From Alphaproteobacteria bacterium (GTDB taxonomy: Bacteria; Bacteroidota; Bacteroidia; Bacteroidales; FEN-979), in contig SACF01000002.1 in assembly GCA_009928665.1 (NCBI GenBank), positions 1-64,000 on the forward strand: a stretch of DNA of 64,000 nucleotides. The letters run 5' to 3'. Every line of letters starts with the position of its first letter. Position 1 is the stretch's first letter. The position numbers were made by a program, and so were the translations under genes. This document shows, piece by piece, positions 1 to 8,064 of the stretch. The notes beneath the pieces are model-generated. The model did no database searches, was not told where the DNA came from, and saw nothing but the letters and a program-made list of their open reading frames with translations.

Positions 1-794
1 TTCCTCAATAAATGCTTGCTCATTTTGATTCTTTTGTGCAAGTCGCGCTGGCGAAAATTATTTGCCAGGGCAAATTTAAATTCGCCAGCACTTTTGCGGA
101 TTAATAATATTTGATATTGTTTGGTATCGATTCCCTGATGGAGTACTTGTTCGTCGGCCTGGTATTCATGGAGCGACTGCATCTCCCGTCGCAACAGCCA
201 TGAGAAAGGGTTGAACCAGAAAACAGCGGTAAAAAAATCGAATAAGATCATATCGAACGAATGATGCAATTGTATGTGCGCTTTTTCGTGGCGAATGATT
301 GCTTCGTGGCTTTCTGACAACTCTGCACGCGTAATCACCACGTAGCGCATCCAACTGAAGGGAGAGACAGGCTTGTCGGTGACACACAATACAGTGTGAT
401 CTTCAAGCGTTTGCTTTTCCGATGTCCGGATGATAGACACAATCTGAACCAACCCAATCAGGTAGCGGACTACCGTAAAAAGAAATCCAGCAACGAACAA
501 TGCAAACAAAATCTCTGCCCATGGGATTGCAAAAAATGATTGATCGTTCACCAATGGCATATCCGAAAGAGAAGCGAAGTCCACTGAAGAGATGTCGTTT
601 TCCGCATTTGGCTCCTGCTTGGGAAGAAAATTGTAACGGAAGAGTGGTAGCACAGATATCATCAGCTGCATCCACAGCAAAGAGAAGCGGTTGGCTGCAT
701 GAAAAGTGTAATGGACAAAGAAAAGCCGGTATAGGCCGTAGAACAGAACCATCAACACCGATACGCGTAGCAGGTAATAAAGAAAAGATTCCAT
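1..794 (-). CDS. M56 family (BlaR1/MecR1-like) membrane metallopeptidase, C-terminus cut by window edge
   Basis: Reading the minus strand from the ATG at 794 gives 264 codons that stay open to base 1, so the C-terminal part lies outside the window. The N-terminus has membrane segments (residues about 5-25, 40-55 and 90-115). A zinc-peptidase motif HEKAH lies at residues 169-173, followed by the FWFNPFSWLLRRE hydrophobic helix and the EYQAD motif that supplies the third zinc ligand in M56 peptidases. In the BlaR1/MecR1 family such proteins sense a signal and trigger inactivation of the partner repressor. The start lies 6 bases after the BlaI stop, so the two are one operon. No penicillin-binding sensor domain can be judged because the end is missing. 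The signal it senses is unknown; many Bacteroidota members of this family are not linked to beta-lactams. Confidence 0.9.
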   Translation of the reverse strand, partial: MESFLYYLLRVSVLMVLFYGLYRLFFVHYTFHAANRFSLLWMQLMISVLPLFRYNFLPKQEPNAENDISSVDFASLSDMPLVNDQSFFAIPWAEILFALFVAGFLFTVVRYLIGLVQIVSIIRTSEKQTLEDHTVLCVTDKPVSPFSWMRYVVITRAELSESHEAIIRHEKAHIQLHHSFDMILFDFFTAVFWFNPFSWLLRREMQSLHEYQADEQVLHQGIDTKQYQILLIRKSAGEFKFALANNFRQRDLHKRIKMSKHLLR

Positions 795-800
795 GGATGA

Positions 801-1178
801 TTATTTTTTGTCGTTCGTTTTTTCCACTTCTTCCAACAACTTCCGGATTTCTTCTACCGTGATATCCTTCTCCTTTATCAAAGAAGAGACCACATACAGG
901 TAGGAATTATCGAAATACTTCCTTACCACATTCTTCAGGTTGCCATTCCGGTATTGTTCCTCCGTGATGACCGGGAAATAACGGTAGGTGCTGCCCAATG
1001 CGTCGTGCGACAAATACCCTTTCTCTTCAAGGGAACGAACGTAGGTGGACAAGGTATTGAAATGTGGCTTGGGATCAGGGTATTTCTCCACCAGCTGTTT
1101 CACAAACAAAGGCCCTTCCTCCCAAAAAAGATTCATTACTTCTTCTTCTTTAATCGTTAACTCTTTTACTACATGCAT
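801..1178 (-). CDS. BlaI/MecI/CopY family transcriptional repressor
   Basis: 125 residues, the usual length for BlaI/MecI regulators. It starts with LTIKEEEVMNLFWE, the first helix of the winged-helix DNA-binding domain, followed by the recognition region with TLSTYVRSLEEKGYL and a C-terminal dimerisation region (residues about 75-120). Family members bind dyads over their own promoter as dimers and are cleaved when the partner M56 peptidase is activated. The M56 gene follows directly on the same strand. Upstream, a TATATTTG box (1261-1268, minus strand) and a run of AACTAAA/TTTAGTT dyads fit autoregulation. The regulated genes other than this operon are not known; the pseudogene on the other side is a possible former target. 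Confidence 0.92.
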   Translation of the reverse strand: MHVVKELTIKEEEVMNLFWEEGPLFVKQLVEKYPDPKPHFNTLSTYVRSLEEKGYLSHDALGSTYRYFPVITEEQYRNGNLKNVVRKYFDNSYLYVVSSLIKEKDITVEEIRKLLEEVEKTNDKK

Positions 1179-1260
1179 TTTATTACTTTTTTTGATCGAT
1201 TATTCAATAAAAACGAGCATACATATCCTTGCACACCCATGTGAAATTTTAATCACGACA

Positions 1261-1330
1261 CAAATATAACTAAATATTTTAGTTTGAAAACTAAATTTAT
1301 TAGTTAAACAACTATCTGATTTAGTTAAAT
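1261..1330 (-). promoter_or_regulatory. blaI promoter with overlapping putative BlaI operator dyads
   Basis: On the minus strand TATATTTG (1261-1268) matches the Bacteroidota -7 box TAnnTTTG. Directly upstream lie overlapping inverted repeats: AACTAAA-TAT-TTTAGTT (1268-1284), TAGTTT-GA-AAACTA (1280-1293) and AACTAA-ATTTA-TTAGTT (1289-1305), with a further TTTAGTTAAA at 1320-1329. They cover the spacer and the -33 region, where a repressor would block RNA polymerase. That BlaI is the binder is inferred from adjacency and the known habits of the family. Confidence 0.6.
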
Positions 1331-1398
1331 AATTCCAATCACCCCATAACTACTTCTCATATAGCACATAAAAGAAATGAAAAAAAAAATAAAATGAC

Positions 1399-1406
1399 TA
1401 ACTTTG
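1399..1406 (+). promoter_or_regulatory. Possible relic -7 promoter box
   Basis: TAACTTTG matches TAnnTTTG and points toward the S9 peptidase remnant, about 17 bases before its first recognisable codon. It may be the leftover promoter of the decayed gene. No convincing -33 element is seen. Confidence 0.3.
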
Positions 1407-1422
1407 GTACATAAAATTTTGG

Positions 1423-1818
1423 TTTGAACGTCTGGGCGATGTGGCATACATCGACAAGGTGCGTCTAACTAGCACACCTCGCTGGAAACCAAAAGAGCCT
1501 TAGGATCGGTTCTCATCCAACAAACTACAATTTTACACCTATGTCTTCATTCCCAAAAGCATCAATCCTCAGAACCTCTACCCGCTGATCGTGCTCCCTC
1601 AGAAGTACAATTGATGATCGACAAGCTGACAGCACTGAAGAAAGATTTCCAATACAAGGTGTTTCAGGAAGCTTCGGGGGCATGGCTTCGACCGCATCGA
1701 CACAAAGGAGGTAACCGACATCCGCTTCACAGTTTATCAGTTTCTGAATCGGTATCTTAATCCGCCTCATCCCTTCGCATCAGCCAGCGAAATGCGCAAG
1801 GCAGCCTACGGTTTTTAA
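1423..1818 (+). pseudogene. Remnant of an S9 family (prolyl oligopeptidase-type) alpha/beta hydrolase
   Basis: Three fragments of one protein type can be read in succession. From about 1423 the frame gives FERLGDVAYIDKVRLTSTPRW and ends at a TAG (1501-1503). The same frame continues with FYTYVFIPKSINPQNLYPL, the strand before the oxyanion loop of S9 hydrolases, then stops at TGA near 1612. A second frame gives MIDKLTALKKDFQYKVFQEA, and after one more shift a third gives GFDRIDTKEV...YLNPPHPF and ends at TAA 1816-1818. The last part resembles the region around the catalytic histidine and the C-terminus of secreted S9 peptidases. The nucleophile region is deleted. Stops, frameshifts and a large internal deletion make it non-functional. 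Family assignment rests on motif recall, not on a search. Confidence 0.65.
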
Positions 1819-1828
1819 GAAAATTGAT

Positions 1829-1836
1829 TAACTTTG
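1829..1836 (+). promoter_or_regulatory. Putative dcp -7 promoter box
   Basis: TAACTTTG fits the Bacteroidota -7 consensus TAnnTTTG and lies 65 bases upstream of the dcp ATG. The -33 region is only weakly TTG-like. Confidence 0.45.
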
Positions 1837-1900
1837 CACCATACAACACGTTGACAGAAATTATTCACCAATTGATATTCGTCATCAAATTATTACACTC

Positions 1901-4024
1901 ATGAAGAGAGTCTTATTTATTACATTTGCATTTATGACTTTGATAGCATGCAACAACTCGCAGAAGTCCGACACCACGTCCCGTGAAAAAGGAACGATCT
2001 TTTTCACAGAGTTCGACACCCCTTACGGCACACCGCCTTTCGACAAAATTGAGTTTGCCGACTACAGACCCGCCTTTCTGGCAGGGATGGAAGAAGAAAC
2101 TGTCGAAATTGATTCAATTGTCAATAATCCGGAAGCACCCACTTTCGAAAACACCATTGTGGCCCTCGACAACAGTGGAAAGCTGCTTACCCGTGTTTCC
2201 CAGATTTTCTACGGATTGGAAAGCGCGGAGACAAACGATTCCATTCAGGCACTGGCCGAGGAACTTTCCCCACTCTTGTCGGAACACAGCGACAACATCA
2301 ACCTCAACGAAAAACTGTTTAACCGCATCAAAGCGGTACACGACGACACCACCGGTCTGAACCTTACCACCGAACAGTATCGCCTGCTAGACGATAAATA
2401 CAAGAACTTTGTCCGCTCGGGTATCATGCTGGGAGAGGCTGAAAAAACGAGGCTCCGGGAGATCAACAAAGAGCTGTCGGCCCTCACTCTCAAGTTTGGA
2501 AACAACCTGCTGAAAGAAACAAACAGCTTTAAAATGGTTATCGACAACAAAGCAGACCTTGCCGGATTACCCGAAGGCATTGTGGCTGCTGCAGCAAATG
2601 CCGCCAAAGCTGCTGGTGAAGAAGGTAAATGGGTCTTTGGCCTGCAGAAACCCAGTTGGCTACCCTTCCTGCAGTATGCCGACAACCGCGACCTGCGTGA
2701 AAAACTCTACAAAGCCATGTACATGCGTGGCGACAACGACAATGAGTACGACAACAAAAAAATTATCAACGACATTGTCAACCTGCGCATAGAAAAAGCC
2801 CAAATGCTGGGTTACGACACCCATGCCGATTTTATTCTCGCCGAAAACATGGCTAAGACACCAGCAAATGTGTACAAACTACTCAATGAAGTATGGGACT
2901 ATGCGCTGGCACAAGCCAAAAAAGAGGCTGTAGAGTTGCAGAAGCTCATCGATGCCGAAGGAGGAAACTTTAAACTGGCTTCCTGGGACTGGTGGTATTA
3001 TGCCGAAAAAATGCGCCAGCAAAAGTATGCTCTCAACGAAGAGGAACTGAAGCCCTACTTCAAGATGGAGAACGTGCGCGAAGGTGTATTCACCGTGGCC
3101 AACAAACTCTATGGCCTGAACTTCAAAAAACTCGATAATATAGCTGTCTACCATCCCGAAGTAGAAGCGTATGAAGTGACCGATGCCGAGGGCTCTCATG
3201 TTGCTGTATTCTATACAGACTACTTCCCGAGGGAAGGTAAAAGTGCTGGAGCTTGGATGAGCAGCTTCCGCGGACAAAAAATACTTGACGGTGAAAATAT
3301 TCGCCCCCTTGTGTTCAATGTGGGTAACTTCACACGCCCCACAGAGACCACACCCGCACTACTGACACTCGATGAGGTGGAAACGCTCTTCCATGAATTC
3401 GGACACGCCCTGCACGGCATGCTTTCTAACGTAAACTATGCCGGCCTCTCAGGCACGAGCGTTTCTCGCGACTTCGTGGAGCTTCCTTCCCAGATCATGG
3501 AACACTGGGCATTTCACCCCGAAGTGCTGAAGCTCTACGCGACACACTACCAAACAGGCGAAGTCATTCCCAATGAACTGATTGCCAAGATTGATGCCGC
3601 CTCGAAATTCAACATGGGCTTTACCACAACAGAGTTTGTTGCAGCAGCCCTACTCGACATGGACTATCACACCCAGCGGGAGAAAAAAGAGTTGGATGTG
3701 CGCGAGTTTGAAAAACAATCGATGGCAAAAATAGGCTTAATCAATGAAATTATTCCCCGCTACCGCAGCACCTACTACTCACACATCTTCAGTGGCGGAT
3801 ACTCGGCCGGTTACTACGCCTACCTTTGGGCCGAAGTACTGGATGCCGATGCTTTCCAGGCATTTGCTGAAAAAGGAATCTTCGACAAGGAAACCGCCCA
3901 ACTGTTCCGTGACAACGTGCTCTCGAAAGGGAACACCGACGATCCGATGACACTTTACAAGAAATTCCGCGGTGCCGAACCCAACCCTGTTTACTTACTC
4001 AGGAACAGGGGTTTTATTGAATAA
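1901..4024 (+). CDS. dcp: M3 family peptidyl-dipeptidase Dcp, predicted lipoprotein
   Basis: 707 residues, the normal size of Dcp/oligopeptidase A-type zinc peptidases. The zinc motif HEFGHALHG begins at residue 498, and the long helical N-terminal region typical of M3 peptidases precedes it. The C-terminus ends with the conserved FSGGYSAGYY(A)YLWAEVLDADAF block. The enzyme removes dipeptides from the C-termini of short peptides. The first residues MKRVLFITFAFMTLIAC contain a lipobox ending at Cys17, so the protein is expected outside the cytoplasm, attached to a membrane, as in many Bacteroidota M3 peptidases. It is a single-gene unit with its own TAnnTTTG box upstream and a strong hairpin terminator downstream. 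It belongs to the left-hand segment that may be from another genome than the rest of the window. Confidence 0.95.
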   Translation: MKRVLFITFAFMTLIACNNSQKSDTTSREKGTIFFTEFDTPYGTPPFDKIEFADYRPAFLAGMEEETVEIDSIVNNPEAPTFENTIVALDNSGKLLTRVSQIFYGLESAETNDSIQALAEELSPLLSEHSDNINLNEKLFNRIKAVHDDTTGLNLTTEQYRLLDDKYKNFVRSGIMLGEAEKTRLREINKELSALTLKFGNNLLKETNSFKMVIDNKADLAGLPEGIVAAAANAAKAAGEEGKWVFGLQKPSWLPFLQYADNRDLREKLYKAMYMRGDNDNEYDNKKIINDIVNLRIEKAQMLGYDTHADFILAENMAKTPANVYKLLNEVWDYALAQAKKEAVELQKLIDAEGGNFKLASWDWWYYAEKMRQQKYALNEEELKPYFKMENVREGVFTVANKLYGLNFKKLDNIAVYHPEVEAYEVTDAEGSHVAVFYTDYFPREGKSAGAWMSSFRGQKILDGENIRPLVFNVGNFTRPTETTPALLTLDEVETLFHEFGHALHGMLSNVNYAGLSGTSVSRDFVELPSQIMEHWAFHPEVLKLYATHYQTGEVIPNELIAKIDAASKFNMGFTTTEFVAAALLDMDYHTQREKKELDVREFEKQSMAKIGLINEIIPRYRSTYYSHIFSGGYSAGYYAYLWAEVLDADAFQAFAEKGIFDKETAQLFRDNVLSKGNTDDPMTLYKKFRGAEPNPVYLLRNRGFIE

Positions 4025-4037
4025 AAAAAACGTACTG

Positions 4038-4084
4038 ATATTGCCGGATTGTTTTGCAGAAAATAATCCGGCAATATTGTTCTT
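4038..4084 (+). terminator. Rho-independent terminator after dcp
   Basis: A perfect 13-bp inverted repeat (4038-4050 with 4065-4077, core ATTGCCGGATT) has a 14-base loop and is followed by TGTTCTT. The position directly after the dcp stop supports termination. Confidence 0.75.
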
Positions 4085-4102
4085 AAAAAGATAAAAAAAA
4101 CG

Positions 4103-4110
4103 TATATTTG
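4103..4110 (+). promoter_or_regulatory. Putative secD -7 promoter box
   Basis: TATATTTG matches TAnnTTTG. A TTG at 4077-4079 could serve as the -33 element, although the spacing is a few bases longer than usual. The leader to the secD ATG is about 95 bases. Confidence 0.5.
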
Positions 4111-4213
4111 CACGCTCAAAAACCAACGGGCATGAAGTGTGCCTTAAATTTTATGTAATCAAATCAGTTAGTAACCTGAGAAATAGTAAATTGTAAACAA
4201 AAGTAATATTGAA

Positions 4214-7200
4214 ATGCAAAACAAAGGATTTATTCAAGTTTTCAGTATTATCCTTACGGCTATCTGTCTGTTTTATTTGTCTTTCACTGTAGTAGGAAGG
4301 CAGTACAACAAGAAAGCGGATCAATACGCCAATGGAAACTTAGCCCTGAAGAATCATTATTTTGATTCACTGTCTACGGAGAAGGTGTATCTGAACTACA
4401 CACTGAAACAAATTCGTGAGAAAGAGATTGGCCTGGGCCTCGACCTGAAAGGCGGCATGAACGTCGTCCTTGAAATAGACGCATCACAGGTACTTGCTTC
4501 ACTGGCAAACACCGACGATCCGCTGTTCAATCAGGCATTGAAGGAGACCATCGTACAGAATCGCCGAGGCAGCTCAGCGGACTTCATCTCCCTGTTCCAA
4601 CAGAACTACGAACGGATCAGCCCTGATGGGAAGCTGGCAAACATCTACAGCATCACCATGAACGACAGGGTAGCACCCAATGCGACCAACAGTGATGTAA
4701 TTTCGGTATTACGCAATGAGCTGAAAAGTGTGGCCGACAATTCATTCAATGTGCTGGCCACCCGTATCGACCGCTTTGGTGTGGTAGCTCCCAACATTCA
4801 ACGACTCGATCGTGCTGAACGCATTCTGGTAGAACTCCCTGGCATCACCGAACCCGAACGTGTACGAAACCTGTTGCAAGGAAGTGCCAATCTGGAGTTC
4901 TGGAAGACATACAACCTGAACGAACTGGGCATGTACTTTAACGAGTTAAATGCCAAATCAGGTGAGTATGCCCTGGCAAAAAGAAGTGTAGCAAATGACA
5001 CAGCCGTGGTGGAAGCACCGCTGCAGGACTCATTGGCAGCACAGCTACCGACAATGGCTGATACTGCGTCTACACTGCTCGCCGAAGATGAGGAGGTACT
5101 GATCACCAAAAGCTTCGTGGAATATTTCAACGAGCCCTACTTCGCCATGAGCGGAGCATCAGGACCCATCGTGGGGAGCGTATCGAAGCTGGATACTGCA
5201 GCAGTGAACTTCCTACTCGAACGTTACAAAGATATTTTTCCTGCAGACGTCAGATTCAAATGGGGTTTCAAACCCGTCGACCAAAGGGAAACCTACTTCC
5301 AACTTTTTGCACTGAAAGGTGATGGCAGCAAACGCGGCCCTGCACTGGGTGGCGACGTGGTAACCAATGCCCGTGCCGACCAGGGTCAGCAAGGTTCTGC
5401 CTGGGAAGTAACCATGGCGATGAACTCAGCAGGTGCTAACCGCTGGTCCACCATCACCGGCGCTGAGAAAGGCAAATCTATCGCCATTCTCCTCGACAAC
5501 TACGTCTACTCGGCACCTACCGTAAACGATCGCATCGATGGTGGACGCTCCTCCATCACCGGCAACTTCACACCACAGGAGGCACAGGACCTGGAGAACG
5601 TGCTCAAGTCGGGTAAAATGCAAGCCGGCGTACGTATCGTACAGGAAGATGTGGTAGGCCCGTCACTGGGACAGGAGGCCATTCAGGATGGATTTATCTC
5701 ATTCATCATTGCCCTCGTGGTACTGTTCATCTTCACCTGCATGCTCTACGGATTTATTCCGGGCATGGATGAATCGACACGGATCATGTATCAGACTACC
5801 CTCCTGACCTGGATATTTGTCATGCGTATCCTGATGGTAATCACCTCTATAGCAGCATTCTATATCAATAAGTTTTTCAGCAGGATCATTTACGGAAACC
5901 ATGATGATATTGATTTTGAGAAACCTCTGACAAACCTGGTATGGATTACATCTATTCTTTCGATCATCATGACTTTTTTAGCCAGTTACTGGCAATTGGG
6001 CGACCTACCCGATAACCTCTGGCTGACCCTGTCGGTCATAATTAGTTGCGGGACGTTGGGTGCAGCGCTGATCCCTGAGTTCACGAAGATCTTCACCAGT
6101 CCGAAATCGAAACATGTCAACGAGGTCGTCCAGGCTTCCCGCGAAGGAGGGGCATCACTGACGATATTATCGGGCCTTGTGGCAGGTAATTTCAGCGCAT
6201 TCTGGAAAGGGATGGTGTTCCTGGTTCTGATGTTCCTGGCGTATTATGCCAGTACCTTCGGATTGGATGTTTTCATGAATTATCCCTCCATTTTTGCTTT
6301 CGGGCTGGTTGCCTTTGGATTCCTCGGCATGGGGCCGGTCACCATTGCTGTTGACAGTTATGGACCGGTCACCGACAATGCACAGTCGGTTTATGAATTG
6401 TCGCTGATCGAGGAGCAGAAGGAGCAGGCCACAAAGGAGATCGAGGCGGATTTCGGGTTTAAACCCGATTTTGAAAAAGCCAAGCACTACCTGGAGGCGA
6501 ACGACGGCGCCGGAAACACCTTCAAAGCAACCGCCAAGCCTGTTCTGATCGGGACAGCCGTTGTCGGGGCAACGACCATGATTTTCTCTTTGATCCTTCT
6601 GATTAAAAATCACTTTGGCATTGAACCGGATATGATCCTGAATGTATTGAATCCATATACGATATTCGGATTCCTGGCCGGCGGCGCCGTTATCTACTGG
6701 TTTACCGGGGCCTCTATTCAGGCAGTTACTACAGGCGCTTACCGGGCGGTTGAATACATCAAAAAAAATATCCGCCTGGATGAAAATGCCGATAAGAAAG
6801 CTTCACTGGAAACATCCAAGGAGGTTGTAAAAATCTGTACCCAATATGCACAGACCGGGATGTTCAACATTTTCATCGCAATTTTTTCGTTTGCGATCGG
6901 TATCGCGTTCCTTTCGGGGTACCAGGACTCTTCATTCGCCATACATACACCGCCCCGCTATGCCGCCGCTTCATTTTTTGTGGCCTACCTTATCGCCATC
7001 GCTTTCTTCGGATTATTCCAGGCTGTTTTTATGGCCAACGCGGGAGGCGCATGGGACAATGCAAAAAAAGTAGTGGAGGTAGATCTGAAAGAAAAGGGCA
7101 CCCTCCTGCATGATGCAACCGTTGTTGGCGATACCGTCGGCGATCCGTTCAAAGACACTTCGTCGGTTGCCCTGAATCCCATTATCAAGTTTACTACTTT

Positions 7201-7336
7201 GTTCGGATTGCTTGCCATGGAGATCGCAATTTCAGATAATTTTTACGCGGTGGCTCCCTATGTAGGGATCCTCTTCTTTGCCGTTGCCCTTTATTTCGTT
7301 TACCGCAGTTTTTTCATGATGCGAATAAAAAAATAA
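4214..7336 (+). CDS. Chimeric frame: SecD half of SecDF fused to C-terminal part of membrane pyrophosphatase HppA
   Basis: One open frame of 1,040 codons with two unrelated halves. Residues 1-518 are SecD: an N-terminal membrane segment, the GLGLDLKGGMNVVLEID motif, the periplasmic P1 region, and the start of the membrane core (VQEDVVGPSLGQEAI, then the segment ending GFIPGM). SecD normally continues with five more membrane helices and, in Bacteroidota, with SecF in the same chain; all are missing. Residues 519-1040 are a membrane pyrophosphatase from TTLLTWIFVM onward, including VTDNAQSVYELS, GNTFKA (a lysine at the position that in this family marks K+-independent enzymes) and the C-terminal GDTVGDPFKDTS signature. 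The HppA N-terminus with the substrate motif DVGADLVGKVE is missing. Neither activity can be expected from the product. Either the contig joins two genomes here or a deletion fused the genes; see the junction entry. Confidence 0.9.
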   Translation: MQNKGFIQVFSIILTAICLFYLSFTVVGRQYNKKADQYANGNLALKNHYFDSLSTEKVYLNYTLKQIREKEIGLGLDLKGGMNVVLEIDASQVLASLANTDDPLFNQALKETIVQNRRGSSADFISLFQQNYERISPDGKLANIYSITMNDRVAPNATNSDVISVLRNELKSVADNSFNVLATRIDRFGVVAPNIQRLDRAERILVELPGITEPERVRNLLQGSANLEFWKTYNLNELGMYFNELNAKSGEYALAKRSVANDTAVVEAPLQDSLAAQLPTMADTASTLLAEDEEVLITKSFVEYFNEPYFAMSGASGPIVGSVSKLDTAAVNFLLERYKDIFPADVRFKWGFKPVDQRETYFQLFALKGDGSKRGPALGGDVVTNARADQGQQGSAWEVTMAMNSAGANRWSTITGAEKGKSIAILLDNYVYSAPTVNDRIDGGRSSITGNFTPQEAQDLENVLKSGKMQAGVRIVQEDVVGPSLGQEAIQDGFISFIIALVVLFIFTCMLYGFIPGMDESTRIMYQTTLLTWIFVMRILMVITSIAAFYINKFFSRIIYGNHDDIDFEKPLTNLVWITSILSIIMTFLASYWQLGDLPDNLWLTLSVIISCGTLGAALIPEFTKIFTSPKSKHVNEVVQASREGGASLTILSGLVAGNFSAFWKGMVFLVLMFLAYYASTFGLDVFMNYPSIFAFGLVAFGFLGMGPVTIAVDSYGPVTDNAQSVYELSLIEEQKEQATKEIEADFGFKPDFEKAKHYLEANDGAGNTFKATAKPVLIGTAVVGATTMIFSLILLIKNHFGIEPDMILNVLNPYTIFGFLAGGAVIYWFTGASIQAVTTGAYRAVEYIKKNIRLDENADKKASLETSKEVVKICTQYAQTGMFNIFIAIFSFAIGIAFLSGYQDSSFAIHTPPRYAAASFFVAYLIAIAFFGLFQAVFMANAGGAWDNAKKVVEVDLKEKGTLLHDATVVGDTVGDPFKDTSSVALNPIIKFTTLFGLLAMEIAISDNFYAVAPYVGILFFAVALYFVYRSFFMMRIKK
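5755..5800. other. Junction between secD-type and hppA-type sequence
   Basis: SecD similarity runs through GFIPGM (codon 518 at 5765-5767), where known SecD proteins continue with VANGAL-type residues. From TTLLTWIF (about 5796 onward) the protein is HppA. The few codons between, DESTRIMYQ, cannot be assigned with certainty. No IS end, repeat or long microhomology is visible at the join. Confidence 0.8.
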
Positions 7337-7370
7337 CAGGGTTGAGGCCTTGCCGTATCTATTAAATCTG

Positions 7371-7410
7371 AAAGAAGCCGTTCCTCCAAGGGTCGGCTTC
7401 TTTTTATTGT
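7371..7410 (+). terminator. Rho-independent terminator after the hppA part
   Basis: A perfect 10-bp stem AAAGAAGCCG / CGGCTTCTTT (7371-7380 and 7394-7403) is followed by TTTTT. Confidence 0.85.
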
Positions 7411-7464
7411 TTTGGGCAACCATTCTGACTTTTTGTGTTTAGATAAGAAGGACTATGTCGTCAG

Positions 7465-8064
7465 GTGGAAGCGGATCTCATCAACAAAGTCATTGCAAGG
7501 GAACCCGATGCGGTCGAAGCGCTGTATGATCATTACGCGCCGGCATTGCTTAGCGTGGGGCTGCGATATTGCGGCAACCTGGCTGATGCTGAAGATATTC
7601 TTCACGACAGTTTTCTGAAGATTATCAGCAACCTGGGCAACTTCCGGCAGCGAAAGAACGGATCTCTTGCTGCCTGGATGAAGCGGATAATGGTTAACAC
7701 AGCATTGAATTTTCTTCGTGACCGAAAGAAAACCAATCATTTTTCAGGCCTGGAAACTATTGAAGCGGTGATCGGTGAAGAGGTTACGGATTCATATGAA
7801 ACGGATGACCAGTATCGCAACCTGACGCAGGATCAGATCATGAAGATAATATGTGAATTGCCTTTGGGATACCGGACCGTGTTCAATCTATACGTCATGG
7901 AAGAATTCAGTCACAAGGAAATTGCCGGAATGCTTCAATGTTCGGAAAACACATCCAAATCACAACTTTCCAAAGCGCGTGCGATGTTAAGGAAAAAAAT
8001 CAGAAACATGTCAGCAACTGAAAAACATAACGTTTATGAGTACTCCGGAACATCCGACAGATGA
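7465..8064 (+). CDS. ECF-type RNA polymerase sigma factor
   Basis: 199 residues with the two ECF domains. Region 2 (residues about 15-80) contains YDHYAPALLSVGLRYCGN and AEDILHDSFLKI; region 4 (about 125-180) contains LPLGYRTVFNLYVMEEFSHKEIA and the helix-turn-helix ENTSKSQLSKAR. It directs RNA polymerase to a specific promoter set, normally held by an anti-sigma partner. The start is a GTG with AAGAAGGA about 12 bases upstream; no in-frame ATG exists between it and the preceding stop at 7444. The 3' end overlaps the next gene by 29 bases, so the two are translationally coupled. That next gene encodes a single-pass membrane protein that could hold this sigma factor. Confidence 0.9.
   Translation: MEADLINKVIAREPDAVEALYDHYAPALLSVGLRYCGNLADAEDILHDSFLKIISNLGNFRQRKNGSLAAWMKRIMVNTALNFLRDRKKTNHFSGLETIEAVIGEEVTDSYETDDQYRNLTQDQIMKIICELPLGYRTVFNLYVMEEFSHKEIAGMLQCSENTSKSQLSKARAMLRKKIRNMSATEKHNVYEYSGTSDR

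Noticed and set aside
166..675. Short minus-strand frames (73 and 90 residues) over the first 700 bases
   Set aside because: They are out of frame with the M56 peptidase, which reads through from 794 to base 1 with its HEKAH motif.
5765..7336. A functional pyrophosphatase
   Set aside because: The substrate-binding N-terminal region is missing, so no activity can be claimed.
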